The position numbers and the translations under genes were made by a program. Below, in pieces: positions 35,056 through 43,736 of a stretch of 64,000 bases of DNA (the first letter of the stretch is position 1; each line of letters begins with the position of its first letter). A model generated the notes under the pieces. That model was not told the origin of the DNA and did not search any database. It worked only from the letters and a program-made list of their open reading frames with translations. Origin of the DNA: SABI01 sp963676605 (GTDB lineage Bacteria; Spirochaetota; Spirochaetia; Sphaerochaetales; Sphaerochaetaceae); contig CAXXSP010000060.1 in the NCBI GenBank assembly GCA_963676605.2, positions 62,001 to 126,000 of the forward strand. The letters are read 5' to 3'.

Positions 35056-35664
35056 TCAGCTATTCTTCATTATATCGTGGCCGACCTTGCCGCTCGGATG
35101 GATCTGTGAAAACCCTTCCCGAGTGAAATTCCTTTCTTTCTGGAGCACACTTATCATCGAATCGAAGAGGGCGATGACACAGAGGATACTTGCCGTAGCA
35201 AGAAGTCCTGCATAATCACTCTCCTGCGTTACCTTCACCGTTATAAGGTGGTCTGCTATGACTGCGAGAGGTGAATCCTCCCGGGAAGTGACGGCGAAGA
35301 CCCGAGCACCCCGATCTTTTGCGATCCTGGCTGTGGTATTTACCGTATCGCTGGTACCACCGTTACTGATAACGATGAGTATATCCCCTTTCTGCACCGC
35401 ACCGCTTGCTCCGTGGAGGGCATCTCCCGGTGAGAGGTAGTGCGCCCTGTACTGCTGACACCTGAGAGCATGCACGATTTTCTGAGCGGCGACACCGCTC
35501 GTCCCGACGCCCGACACCAGGATATTCCTCGAGGAATCCAGCGTGAGCATCGTATCGAGGAAGGTGTCGATCTGCTCTTCGCTGACACTCTGTATAAGAT
35601 TCACGATCTCCTGCGAGGAGATCGTGAGTGATGAGTCAAGGATTTCTCTTCTCTCTGTATCCAT
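35056..35664 (-). CDS. SIS-domain sugar-phosphate isomerase
   Basis: 202-residue SIS protein of the type found as arabinose 5-phosphate or 6-phospho-3-hexulose isomerases. Residues 35-175 show ILVSGVGTSGVAAQKIVHAL, the phosphosugar-binding ISNGGTSDTVNTT near 100 and FAVTSREDSPLAVIADHLI near 124. The C terminus HPSGKVGHDI resembles KdsD/GutQ-type proteins but without their CBS domains. It should interconvert an aldose and a ketose phosphate in the cytoplasm. It sits 8 bases after the SDR gene and just before xylulokinase, so it could move sugar phosphates between D-arabinose 5-phosphate and ribulose 5-phosphate. The substrate is inferred only. Confidence 0.85.
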   Translation of the reverse strand: MDTERREILDSSLTISSQEIVNLIQSVSEEQIDTFLDTMLTLDSSRNILVSGVGTSGVAAQKIVHALRCQQYRAHYLSPGDALHGASGAVQKGDILIVISNGGTSDTVNTTARIAKDRGARVFAVTSREDSPLAVIADHLITVKVTQESDYAGLLATASILCVIALFDSMISVLQKERNFTREGFSQIHPSGKVGHDIMKNS

Positions 35665-35672
35665 GAATGTTC

Positions 35673-36473
35673 CTAGTTTATCGTCCTGAGGGCTCCGCCG
35701 TCAATGTGGAAGTTGGAACCGACAACGTACGAGGCAACAGGAGAACAGAGGAAGATGAAAGACTTCGCGATCTCCTCGGGAGAGGCGAACCGGTTGATCG
35801 GTGCCATATCCTCAGCGATCTCAGCGAAATACTGCTCGGGGGTGATTCCCTTCTCCTTGCTGAGAATTCCTGCAGTCTTGTGCCAGTCGGGTGTGAGTAC
35901 CAGTCCCGGAGCAATCGTGTTCACTCTGATATTCTCAGGAATAAGCTCCTCAGCCAGACACTTCGTGTACATGGTGAGAGCTGCCTTTGTCGTGTTATAG
36001 ATCGGCTCATAACCGAGCGGCTGGGTAGCACAGATCGAAGAGGTCTGGAGAATGACTCCCTCCCCTTCCCTCTTGCGCATCAGGGGAACACAGAGGCGTG
36101 TGAGACGCACGGCGGCCATCACATGAAGATCCCAGTAGTAATACCACCTGTCGTCAGGGGCTGTCATAGACTTCTCTTCAGAACCTGTCCCCGCATTGTT
36201 TATCAGGATATCGAGGCCGCCATGGAGAGAATCGATGGCAGCGACCATCTTCTCAAGCTCATCCATCTTCGTCACATCACACTGAAGGGCGGTAAAATCT
36301 CCCTGAGGATAGGCTTCACTCACTTCCTTCACTGCGGCATCGATAGATGCCTGCTTGCGTCCGCAGACCACGACCTTCGCGCCGTTTGCCAGGAATTCCT
36401 TTGCGACCGCGAGTCCTATTCCCAGAGTGCCCCCAGTGATGAGCACGATCCTGTCTTTCAACTGCATATCCAT
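35673..36473 (-). CDS. Short-chain dehydrogenase/reductase
   Basis: 266-residue classical SDR. NAD(P)-binding TGGTLGIGLAVAKEF at 14-28, NNAG near 90, catalytic Ser in QTSSICATQPLGY near 145, then YNTTKAAL (Tyr and Lys) near 160. VVCGRKQ after beta-2 carries a basic residue that can favour NADPH. It would oxidise a polyol or reduce a keto sugar in the same pathway as the zinc dehydrogenase encoded 9 bases upstream. Two unrelated dehydrogenases in one operon suggest either two substrates or an epimerising oxidation-reduction pair. The exact substrate cannot be read from the sequence. Confidence 0.9.
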   Translation of the reverse strand: MDMQLKDRIVLITGGTLGIGLAVAKEFLANGAKVVVCGRKQASIDAAVKEVSEAYPQGDFTALQCDVTKMDELEKMVAAIDSLHGGLDILINNAGTGSEEKSMTAPDDRWYYYWDLHVMAAVRLTRLCVPLMRKREGEGVILQTSSICATQPLGYEPIYNTTKAALTMYTKCLAEELIPENIRVNTIAPGLVLTPDWHKTAGILSKEKGITPEQYFAEIAEDMAPINRFASPEEIAKSFIFLCSPVASYVVGSNFHIDGGALRTIN

Positions 36474-36482
36474 ATCAGCCTC

Positions 36483-37514
36483 CTAGAGCTCGATCATAAC
36501 TTTGATCGTATCGGGATGCCCTGCCGCCGCATATTCATAGGCTTCGATGGAGTCATCGAAGGCGAACGTCTTTGAGATCAGCGGTTTCACGTCGATCTTT
36601 CCGGCTTCCACATAGGCGACAGCCCGGTCGAAGGTGTTGGTATAACGGAAGAGTGTTTCCATTCTCAGACCGCGAACCTGAAGAATCGGCATGCTGATGG
36701 CAACCGGTTCATTCGACATACCCACCATGACAATCGTACCTCCGCGGCGGGTAGCACTCATGATATCGGGGAATACCTTCGGGGAGCCTGAGGCTTCGAT
36801 CGAGATATCGGCTCCGAGCCCGTTCGTCTCCTTCATGACAAAGTCGACCATATTCTCTTTTGCGATATTCACTGCAATCACGTTCTTATAGCTGCCTATG
36901 ATATCGAGTTTTTCCTGTTTGACGTCGGTGATGATCACCTTGGAGCAGCCTCCGGCGAGGGCGGCAAGGGCGACGACCGAACCGATCGTTCCAGCCCCGG
37001 TGACAAGTGCGACATCTCCCGGAGTGATCCGTGCCTTCTTCGCGGCTTCGATACCGGTTGCGAGGGGTTCCATCATCGCTCCCTCAGCAGCACTCATTCC
37101 CTCTGGAAGTTTGAAACAGAACCGTGCAGGATGCACGACGGTCTCTCTCAGACACCCATGGACGGGAGGTGTTGCCCAGAACACGATATCTTTATCAAGA
37201 TGGTAATTACCTTCAAGAACCTCGTGCGCTTCCATATTCGGAATGCCGGGTTCCATACATACCATATCGCCGATTTCGACGTTGGTGACCTTCTCGCCTT
37301 TCTCAACGATGACGCCGGCTGCTTCATGTCCGAGAATCATCGGTTCCCGTACGACGAAGTCTCCGATGGCACCTTCGGTGTAGTAGTGAACATCGCTGCC
37401 GCAGATACCGCAGGCTTTGATTTCTATCTTTACATCATACGGTCCGACGGTTTCCTCGATGGGGAAATCGCGTAGACTGAGATTATTGACTGATTCGAGG
37501 ACTAAAGCTTTCAT
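36483..37514 (-). CDS. Zinc-dependent polyol (sorbitol/xylitol-type) dehydrogenase
   Basis: 343-residue medium-chain dehydrogenase. The ATG at 37514 is chosen because GGAGAG precedes it by 6 bases. Catalytic zinc ligands are Cys in CGICGSDVHYYTEG near residue 26 and the His-Glu pair in ILGHEAAGVI near 54. The structural-zinc four-Cys lobe of alcohol dehydrogenases is absent, as in sorbitol dehydrogenases. The Rossmann motif is ALVTGAGTIGSVVALAAL near 160, and FRYTNTFDRAVAYVEAGKIDVKPLI is typical of sorbitol/xylitol dehydrogenase C termini. It oxidises a polyol to a ketose with NAD. It lies between the binding-protein hairpin and the SDR gene in the operon. Confidence 0.93.
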   Translation of the reverse strand: MKALVLESVNNLSLRDFPIEETVGPYDVKIEIKACGICGSDVHYYTEGAIGDFVVREPMILGHEAAGVIVEKGEKVTNVEIGDMVCMEPGIPNMEAHEVLEGNYHLDKDIVFWATPPVHGCLRETVVHPARFCFKLPEGMSAAEGAMMEPLATGIEAAKKARITPGDVALVTGAGTIGSVVALAALAGGCSKVIITDVKQEKLDIIGSYKNVIAVNIAKENMVDFVMKETNGLGADISIEASGSPKVFPDIMSATRRGGTIVMVGMSNEPVAISMPILQVRGLRMETLFRYTNTFDRAVAYVEAGKIDVKPLISKTFAFDDSIEAYEYAAAGHPDTIKVMIEL

Positions 37515-37538
37515 CTTATTCTCTCCATGCATAGATAA

Positions 37539-37563
37539 GGCACGGGGCGGCATGCCCCATGCC
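37539..37563 (-). other. Intercistronic hairpin after the binding-protein gene
   Basis: GGCACGGGGC (37539-37548) pairs with GCCCCATGCC (37554-37563), ten pairs with one wobble, around a 5-base loop. It lies 15 bases after the binding-protein stop and before the dehydrogenase gene. It likely protects the upstream ABC message and lowers enzyme expression. Confidence 0.65.
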
Positions 37564-37577
37564 TTCTTTAAGGTTTA

Positions 37578-38546
37578 TTATTTTATCGCGCCTGTTGCTT
37601 TGTGAGCATCGATCAGCTGATCAACGTTTTCAGGTGTGATGAGAGGACAATCGATATCGGTATCATAGAGATCGGTGATCTGACCGGTAAGGATGTCATG
37701 AGCGAGTGCTACGCTTGTGCGGGCAAGTTCGTAAGCATTCTGGAATGAGGTTGAGGTCATTTTGCCTGCCTGGATGAGGAGTGCTGCTTCTGCTGTTCCG
37801 TCAACACCGTAGACCTGAAGGTCTGCGTATTTGGGGTTGTCCTTGACAACTTCGAGAGCACCGGCAGCCATGTTATCGTTCATGGAGATGACAGCATCGA
37901 TAGTGTCGTTCGCCTGGACCCAGTCTTCCATGAATGCCATGGCTTCATCTTTGTTCCAGTGAGCGATCTGCTCGCCGACGATGGTTACATCAGGTCTCTT
38001 TGCGAAGAATTCCTGATCCCAGGCTTTCTCACGTGCAGTTGAGTGCATGTTCCCTGCAGGACCGTTCAGGACGACAACTTTAGCGTTCTGGGGAACGAGG
38101 TCGAGAGCGTACCGTGCATTTACAGCGCCCTGTTCGTAGGGATCTGCATCAACACTGTAAGTTTCTCCGACCAGTTCAGGAATTCTTGGGTTTGTCAGGA
38201 TGATGGGAATACCCGCAGCAGTGACCTGACGGACATACGGCATCTGAGCTTCGCCGTTATTCGGCTGAAGGATGATCAGATCATACTGGTTGGTGATACT
38301 GTTTTCGATGAAAGAGTTCACTTTCTCGTCACTTGCCTGGCCGTCCATGATATCTACAGTCATGTCGGAATACTTGTCCATTTCCTGCTGGATTGAGTTA
38401 GCGAGCCAAGAAGCGAAAGAATCACCCTGAGCACGTGCGATATACGCAACTTCGAATACGTCACTGTCTTCGCTGCTTCCCTGAGCGAACAGAGCTCCTG
38501 TACTGATAAGTACGACCGTCAATGCAAGAATCATTAATTTCTTCAT
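37578..38546 (-). CDS. Ribose-type sugar/polyol-binding protein of ABC importer
   Basis: 322 residues. The ATG at 38546 follows AAAGGAGAAAA and gives a normal signal peptide (MKKLMILALTVVLISTGALFAQGSSEDSD) without a lipobox Cys. The mature domain belongs to the RbsB-like family: YIARAQGDSFASWLANSIQQE, QYDLIILQPNNGEAQ, MNDNMAAGALEVV and VYGVDGTAEAALLIQAGKM. It is third in the operon, after ATPase and permease genes, and is followed by a hairpin. With xylulokinase and a polyol dehydrogenase downstream, the ligand is probably a pentitol or hexitol. Confidence 0.92.
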   Translation of the reverse strand: MKKLMILALTVVLISTGALFAQGSSEDSDVFEVAYIARAQGDSFASWLANSIQQEMDKYSDMTVDIMDGQASDEKVNSFIENSITNQYDLIILQPNNGEAQMPYVRQVTAAGIPIILTNPRIPELVGETYSVDADPYEQGAVNARYALDLVPQNAKVVVLNGPAGNMHSTAREKAWDQEFFAKRPDVTIVGEQIAHWNKDEAMAFMEDWVQANDTIDAVISMNDNMAAGALEVVKDNPKYADLQVYGVDGTAEAALLIQAGKMTSTSFQNAYELARTSVALAHDILTGQITDLYDTDIDCPLITPENVDQLIDAHKATGAIK

Positions 38547-38596
38547 ACATTTTCTCCTTTTTATTTCCACCGGGCATACGCCCGGCAATTTCCTTT

Positions 38597-39556
38597 TCAG
38601 TCTTCGACCCGGGCACGCCTGTTCTTGGCTGCCATGTCGAAGATTACCGCGAGGGCGATTATTGCACCCTTGATGATCTGCTGCACATACGAGTTCACTC
38701 CGACGAGGTTCATGATGTTGTTCAACAGACCGATGATAAATCCACCGGCGAGAGTTCCTGCCGCCGTTCCGATACCGCCTGAGAAACTGGTTCCTCCGAT
38801 GATCGCCACGGTCAGTGCATCGAGTTCGAACCCGATACCGGCATTCGGGAGTCCGGCATTGACGCGGGACATGAACAGAACTCCTGCAAGACCGACGAAT
38901 GCTCCATTGATCATGTATACGACAAACTTAACCCAGGAAACCTGAATTCCTGATGCCATGGCGGCCTCTTCGTTACCGCCGATCGCATATATTGATCGAC
39001 CGAGCCTGGTATGATTCAGAATATACCAGGTGACTGCAAGCATGATGAACATGAAGATGACGGGAGTCGGGATGAATCCGATAGAGCCCTGACCGAATTC
39101 AATGTATCTTCCGATCTGATAGATGTTCTGTCCCTTTGTAATAAGGAGTACAAAACCTCTCGCCATAGTCATCAGTGCAAGGGTTGCAATGAACGGTGGC
39201 GTTTTGAAGTAGCTGACCAGAAAACCGCTGATCGTATTGAGTGCTATACCTGCAAGAATTCCGACCAGTAGTGCAATAACCAGTGAATCAGTGATCATGA
39301 ACACCTTGATTGAGAGGATACCTGCAACAGCGAAGACGGCACCTACCGACAGGTCGATCATTCCTCCGATGATCAGCAGAGTCTCACCGAAAGCAAGTAT
39401 GGTGATAACTGAAATCTGTCTGAGCACGTTTCTCAGGTTGAGAACAGTCAGGAAGTTCTCATTCAGCAGAGAGCTGATAATGAAAATCGCCCCCAGTATA
39501 AAGTAGATGCTGTTCTTTACAGCGAAATGTTTAAAATTTTCGATTTTACTTTTCAT
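38597..39556 (-). CDS. Ribose-type ABC importer permease (polyol operon)
   Basis: 319-residue RbsC-family membrane permease with about eight to ten hydrophobic spans. Family landmarks are IGGMIDLSVGAVFAVAGIL near residue 62, NAGIGFELDALTVAIIGGTSFSGGIG near 235 and GLLNNIMNLVGVNSYVQQIIKGAIIALAVI at the end. AGGGGAG lies just before the ATG at 39556, which I prefer. A GTG at 39574, whose GTGA overlaps the ATPase stop, is an equally possible coupled start that adds six residues. It forms the channel for the polyol importer. Confidence 0.92.
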   Translation of the reverse strand: MKSKIENFKHFAVKNSIYFILGAIFIISSLLNENFLTVLNLRNVLRQISVITILAFGETLLIIGGMIDLSVGAVFAVAGILSIKVFMITDSLVIALLVGILAGIALNTISGFLVSYFKTPPFIATLALMTMARGFVLLITKGQNIYQIGRYIEFGQGSIGFIPTPVIFMFIMLAVTWYILNHTRLGRSIYAIGGNEEAAMASGIQVSWVKFVVYMINGAFVGLAGVLFMSRVNAGLPNAGIGFELDALTVAIIGGTSFSGGIGTAAGTLAGGFIIGLLNNIMNLVGVNSYVQQIIKGAIIALAVIFDMAAKNRRARVED

Positions 39557-39570
39557 ATACTCCCCTATTC

Positions 39571-41112
39571 TCACTTACCTGCGTTTTTTCGTGTTGATTT
39601 ATGAGTTCCTGCAGCAAAGTGCATGATCTTCTCCTGATCGAACTCAGACCGGTTGAACTCCTTGACGATCTCTCCTTCGTGCATGACATACAGTCGATCA
39701 CACATTCCGAGAAGTTCGGGCATCTCACTGGAAATCATGAGGATAGCCTTTCCTTCCTTCGCCATCTTCGTCATGAGTTTGTAGATCTCAAACTTTGCAC
39801 CGACGTCAATTCCACGTGTAGGTTCATCAAGTATCATGATCTCGGCATCTTTTATGAGCCACTTGGCAAGAACGACTTTCTGCTGGTTCCCACCGCTGAG
39901 ATTCTTTACAACCGTTTCCATCGATGGAGTCTTTATCCGCATCGACTTGATCTCATCATTCACGGCCTTTGTCTCATCCTTGCGGTGAAGGTACCCGCCG
40001 CGGATGAACTTTGCCAGATTGGGAAGAGCCATATTCTCCCTGACATCACGGACGGTAACCAGGCCGTATCTTCTCCTGTCCTCTGAAACCATCGCGATGG
40101 ATTTACCGATACCTTCTTTCACACTGGTGATACGGACATCGTTTCCCTTGACTTTGACAGATCCTTCGTCATACGGATCAACACCACTGAGAGCGAGGGC
40201 GACTTCGGTCCTTCCTGCACCGACAAGGCCGGCGAAACCGACAATCTCCCCTGCATGAATCTGGAAGTTGATATTCTTGAAGGTACCCTTCTTGTACAGG
40301 TCCTTCACCTTCAGCATCTGCTTTCCAATGGAAATCTCTTCCTTGGGATAATCATTGGCGAGCTCGCGTCCCACCATCATGGAGACCACGGTATCAATAT
40401 CAAGTTCTGCTGCAGGCTTTGTTCCCACATGTTCGCCATCACGGAATACAGTGATCGTATCTGAAATCTGGAAGATCTCATCCATCTTGTGAGAAATGTA
40501 GAGAATACATTTCCCTCTCTTCTTGAGTTCTATAATTTTCTCAAGAAGAAGATCTGTCTCGTACTGGGGAAGAGAAGAGGTCGGCTCATCCATGATAATG
40601 ATATCTGCGTCCTTGCTGATCGCCTTGGTGATTTCAAGAAGCTGCACGGTGGCAAGTGATACATCCTTCAGCTTCGTCTTCAGTCCGTAGGGAAGCTGAG
40701 ACGGCTTGATCATCTGTTCCTTTTCCAGCAGTTCCTGCGTATGGGCATGAACATATTTCCAATCCACCGTACCGAACTTATTCTTCGGAAGATTTCCGAG
40801 GAACATACTCTCCTCTACGGTCATCTCAGGGACATAGGCGCATTCCTGATACACCATCGCAATTCCGTGAGCGCGTGCATCAAGGGGTGAATGAATCTTA
40901 ACAGTCTCCCCTTTGATCTTCATCTCCCCTGTATCGGACTTATAGATTCCGTTGATTATCTTCATAAGTGTCGACTTCCCGGCACCATTCTCTCCGCAGA
41001 TGGAATGAACTTCCCCTGCACGGGCGGAGATGGTGACATTATCGAGAGCTTTCACTCCGGGAAACCGTTTCGAGATATTGTTCAGCTCAATCACTGGCAC
41101 ATCTTTCGGCAT
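39571..41112 (-). CDS. Ribose-type ABC importer double ATPase (polyol operon)
   Basis: 513-residue RbsA/MglA-type protein with two ATPase halves. The first has Walker A GENGAGKSTLMKII near residue 36, VSLATVQLLEITKAI as a diverged signature and IIMDEPTSSLPQYE. The second has GLVGAGRTE, LSGGNQQKVVLAKWL and IMILDEPTRGIDVGAK. The ATG at 41112 is used, with AAAGGAA about 10 bases upstream; the longer TTG form at 41136 is less likely. It is first in the operon, unlike the two other ribose-type operons here, where the binding protein comes first. It is transcribed from the promoter at 41182-41210. Confidence 0.94.
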   Translation of the reverse strand: MPKDVPVIELNNISKRFPGVKALDNVTISARAGEVHSICGENGAGKSTLMKIINGIYKSDTGEMKIKGETVKIHSPLDARAHGIAMVYQECAYVPEMTVEESMFLGNLPKNKFGTVDWKYVHAHTQELLEKEQMIKPSQLPYGLKTKLKDVSLATVQLLEITKAISKDADIIIMDEPTSSLPQYETDLLLEKIIELKKRGKCILYISHKMDEIFQISDTITVFRDGEHVGTKPAAELDIDTVVSMMVGRELANDYPKEEISIGKQMLKVKDLYKKGTFKNINFQIHAGEIVGFAGLVGAGRTEVALALSGVDPYDEGSVKVKGNDVRITSVKEGIGKSIAMVSEDRRRYGLVTVRDVRENMALPNLAKFIRGGYLHRKDETKAVNDEIKSMRIKTPSMETVVKNLSGGNQQKVVLAKWLIKDAEIMILDEPTRGIDVGAKFEIYKLMTKMAKEGKAILMISSEMPELLGMCDRLYVMHEGEIVKEFNRSEFDQEKIMHFAAGTHKSTRKNAGK

Positions 41113-41181
41113 GACACATTCCTTTTCGTTTTTCAATTTTTCTTTACAACTTCCAATCGTTTTAGTAATTCCGTAGGTGAT

Positions 41182-41238
41182 ATGTTACCCCTGTATTTCT
41201 TATATGTCAAATTTTTTTTACATAATTTTTTACATAAA
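41182..41238 (-). promoter_or_regulatory. Promoter and upstream sites of the polyol operon
   Basis: On the minus strand, consensus TTGACA (41205-41210) and TAACAT (41182-41187) have a 17-base spacer. TTTACATAA at 41217-41225 and TTTACATAAA at 41229-41238 are two direct repeats just upstream of the -35, 12 bases apart. They could bind the divergently encoded GntR-PBP regulator or a global sugar regulator. The 41113-41460 gap otherwise holds only AT-rich DNA. Confidence 0.6.
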
Positions 41239-41378
41239 CGATAATTTTTTACTTATTAGAATAAAGCACGGCATCGACAAAGCATACACATCTCACTATA
41301 TAATAATTAATTATGGATGTTTTTCAGGGAGTTCTTCCTGTGAAATGTTCAAGATTATTTGTAAACTTCTCACAATAA

Positions 41379-41418
41379 TTGAATCAGTTCTTGTAAAATT
41401 TGTAAAGTAGGTTTACAA
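41379..41418 (+). promoter_or_regulatory. Operator over the promoter of the GntR-PBP regulator
   Basis: TTGTAAA (41400-41406) and TTTACAA (41412-41418) form a perfect inverted repeat with a 5-base centre. It covers the likely -10 (TGTAAA, 41401-41406) of a promoter whose -35 is TTGAAT (41379-41384). Another TTTGTAAAC half-site is at about 41358-41366. Autoregulation is expected, similar in layout to AraR-type regulators. Confidence 0.6.
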
Positions 41419-41460
41419 TTCTGTACAGAAAGGCAGGTCAGAGCTTATGCGAACGTACAG

Positions 41461-42606
41461 ATGATAGTGAAAAAACCTTTGAAATTTGAATTCATTTATG
41501 AAGATCTCAAAGAAAGGATTCTCATGAATGAATTTGAGGATTCCGATAAACTGCCTCCGGAGAATATCCTGACCGAGACTTACAACTGTTCCCGTCCCAC
41601 GCTTCAAAAAGCCCTGCGCATGCTTATCAGAGATAATCTGGTATCAACAATTCAGGGCTCGGGCACCTTCATAAACAAAGAACCGAAACCTGAGGAAAAA
41701 CAGGAAGAGGCAGAGGTGCCTCCACTTCAGGGTCAGTCCCTCTACGGACTGATCTTCCCGAACCTGGGGCCTGGATTCATCTTCAAGACGATTACAGACT
41801 CTATCGCTGAAATGATCTCTCATATGAATGCATCGCTCGTCTGGGGAGGATTCATTTCCCCTACCGCATCGAATTTGCGACAGCAGATCAAGAATATCTG
41901 CCAGAATTATATCGACCTGGGAATGAAGGGAGTATTCTTCTCCCCGTTCGAATACACGGACTATGCACGGGAGGCGAACGAGTATATTGTCGACACCCTT
42001 TCAGGTGCAGGTATTCCCATCGTTCTGGTTGATGCAGATGTCGCACAGTTCCCGAACCGCAGTGCCTTCGACCTCGTAAGTCTCGACCACCTCCATGCAG
42101 GCTATACCATCGCCTCTCATATGCTTGAAAAGGGGCTGAAGAAGCTCATCTTCATCAACCTTCCCTACTCAAAGGACAGCTGGAAGTACAGAAAGATGGG
42201 ATTCTACGAGGCCATGCATGATCACGGCATAACACCGGAAGCCGCATGGTTCCTTGAAGGAAAGCCCGAACACCTCGAAGAGGTGAAAAAGATCATACAG
42301 GAGCATAAACCTGACGGAATCGTCACCCTGATCGACAGAGCTGCAGTCTCTCTCATCTCCTCTCTGAAACAGCTGGGTATCCGTGTGCCTCAGGATATTC
42401 TTGTGGGAAGCTTTGATGACCTGGGCTACCTCTTCGACATGTCGATCTCCACCATCAGACAACCGCTGGAAGAGATCGGGAAGGCGGCTGTACGGGTGAT
42501 GCTGGAAAGAGAGGCGTACCCGAATGCACTTCCACAGTCAATCATCCTACGGGGAGAACTGATTAAGGGCATATCTACAGATCCGAAGGCGGAAGAATCG
42601 CTCTAA
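41461..42606 (+). CDS. GntR-type regulator with LacI-type sugar-sensing domain
   Basis: 381-residue chimera like Bacillus AraR. Residues 8-75 are a GntR winged helix (KFEFIYEDLKERI, LPPENILTETYNCSRPTLQKALRML, TIQGSGTFI). After a charged linker (PKPEEKQEEAE), residues about 90-375 form a binding-protein-type sensor (LYGLIFPNLGPGFIF, VSLDHLHAGYTIASHMLEKGLKKLIFI, GSFDDLGYLFDMSISTIRQPLEEIG). It should repress the divergent polyol operon and itself until a sugar or polyol binds. No clear ribosome site precedes the ATG. A close architectural relative is at 52534. Confidence 0.92.
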   Translation: MIVKKPLKFEFIYEDLKERILMNEFEDSDKLPPENILTETYNCSRPTLQKALRMLIRDNLVSTIQGSGTFINKEPKPEEKQEEAEVPPLQGQSLYGLIFPNLGPGFIFKTITDSIAEMISHMNASLVWGGFISPTASNLRQQIKNICQNYIDLGMKGVFFSPFEYTDYAREANEYIVDTLSGAGIPIVLVDADVAQFPNRSAFDLVSLDHLHAGYTIASHMLEKGLKKLIFINLPYSKDSWKYRKMGFYEAMHDHGITPEAAWFLEGKPEHLEEVKKIIQEHKPDGIVTLIDRAAVSLISSLKQLGIRVPQDILVGSFDDLGYLFDMSISTIRQPLEEIGKAAVRVMLEREAYPNALPQSIILRGELIKGISTDPKAEESL

Positions 42607-42644
42607 ACAGGGAGTATGTATCCAATCGTGTTCAGATTCCCACA

Positions 42645-42673
42645 ACGAGTATGTCCTGCAAGGACACACTCGT
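42645..42673. terminator. Hairpin between convergent regulator and aldolase genes
   Basis: ACGAGT-A-TGTCCT and AGGACA-C-ACTCGT form a 12-pair stem with one mismatch around a GCA loop, in the 129-base gap between convergent genes. No T run, but the position suits a shared 3' end. Confidence 0.55.
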
Positions 42674-42735
42674 AGGTATGAAGGAAAGAGGCACCTACAC
42701 ACACCAACCGTGGTCGGGCTCCTTCACTGGCACAC

Positions 42736-43590
42736 TTAGAAATTGCAGAGTGTCGTCAGTCTCTCCTCTACGTAGGGCTGTAGTTTCTTCTGTACATAAT
42801 CAGGAAGGTGTATGATCTTCACCGGATCTGGATTTGACCGATTCTCTTCGGCGAAATCTGCGATCGCTTTGAAGTACCTGTTCAGATAATCAGTTCCCAG
42901 GTTGAATTTATTGATTCCGTTGGAGAAAGCGAGTTTCAGCTGATCATCAGGAATTCCGCTTCCGCCGTGCAGAACGAGGGCTGTGTCTGTTGCCTTACTG
43001 ATTGCTGCAAGTCGCTCGATATCGAGCTTTGGAGAAGTCTTATACTCCCCATGAGCATTCCCAATCGATATCGCAAGAGAATCCACCCCGGTCTCTCTGC
43101 AGAATATTTCAGCAGACTCTATCGTAGTGAAGTAGTCTTCAACTTCATTATCAGAATCACTTGCCGTACCGACATGCCCTACTTCACCTTCAACACAGAC
43201 TCCGCGCGCTTTCGCCGCTTCAACGACCTTCCGAGTGAGTGCGATATTCTCATCAAGAGGTTTAATGGAACCATCGATCATAACCGACTCAAAACCCGCA
43301 TCTACCGTCTCCATGACTCCCTCATAGGAAAAATCGTGATCCATGTGTACCGAGACAGGGACCTGGACCTCTTCAGCCAGTTCCTTGACCATCGTCGCAA
43401 AATTTCTGCGACCGGTTGTATGCTGATCGGTGATATGCTCAGGATAGAGCATGACGATAGCAGGAATTCCTGTCGCTTCTGCTGCATAGACAACAGTCCT
43501 GGCCATCACATAATCCATGCATATGAATCCGATGACGGTCGTATTCTTCTCTCTTGCCATGTGTAACAGTGTTTTAACATTAACGTACAT
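42736..43590 (-). CDS. Class II ketose-bisphosphate aldolase (second of two)
   Basis: 284-residue zinc aldolase of the FbaA/GatY/KbaY family. The catalytic Asp and zinc His lie in VSVHMDHDFSYEGV near residues 79-92, with further landmarks GEVGHVGTASDSDNEVEDY near 135, ISIGNAHGEYKTSPKLD near 173 (zinc His) and LVLHGGSGIPDD near 203 (zinc His). It cleaves a ketose 1,6-bisphosphate or ketose 1-phosphate to dihydroxyacetone phosphate and an aldehyde. It is the last gene of the operon, after a PfkB kinase that may supply its substrate. Tagatose- or fructose-type specificity cannot be separated by eye. Confidence 0.9.
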   Translation of the reverse strand: MYVNVKTLLHMAREKNTTVIGFICMDYVMARTVVYAAEATGIPAIVMLYPEHITDQHTTGRRNFATMVKELAEEVQVPVSVHMDHDFSYEGVMETVDAGFESVMIDGSIKPLDENIALTRKVVEAAKARGVCVEGEVGHVGTASDSDNEVEDYFTTIESAEIFCRETGVDSLAISIGNAHGEYKTSPKLDIERLAAISKATDTALVLHGGSGIPDDQLKLAFSNGINKFNLGTDYLNRYFKAIADFAEENRSNPDPVKIIHLPDYVQKKLQPYVEERLTTLCNF

Positions 43591-43736
43591 CTATTTCTCC
43601 AGTAATTTTTATCTATGTGGTATTTCTCATCAACCCGATGCTTATGCTGAGCGAAGCGGAAATTATATCCACGGTGTATCGCCGAGGTGTATGAACGTAC
43701 CTCCGATAATCTCTCCCCGGTGGACAGCCAGAGGGT

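Noticed and set aside
35667..36575. Plus-strand open frame of 302 codons opposite the SDR gene
   Set aside because: Antisense shadow of a clear short-chain dehydrogenase; composition is odd (rich in His, Arg and Cys) and there is no family signal.
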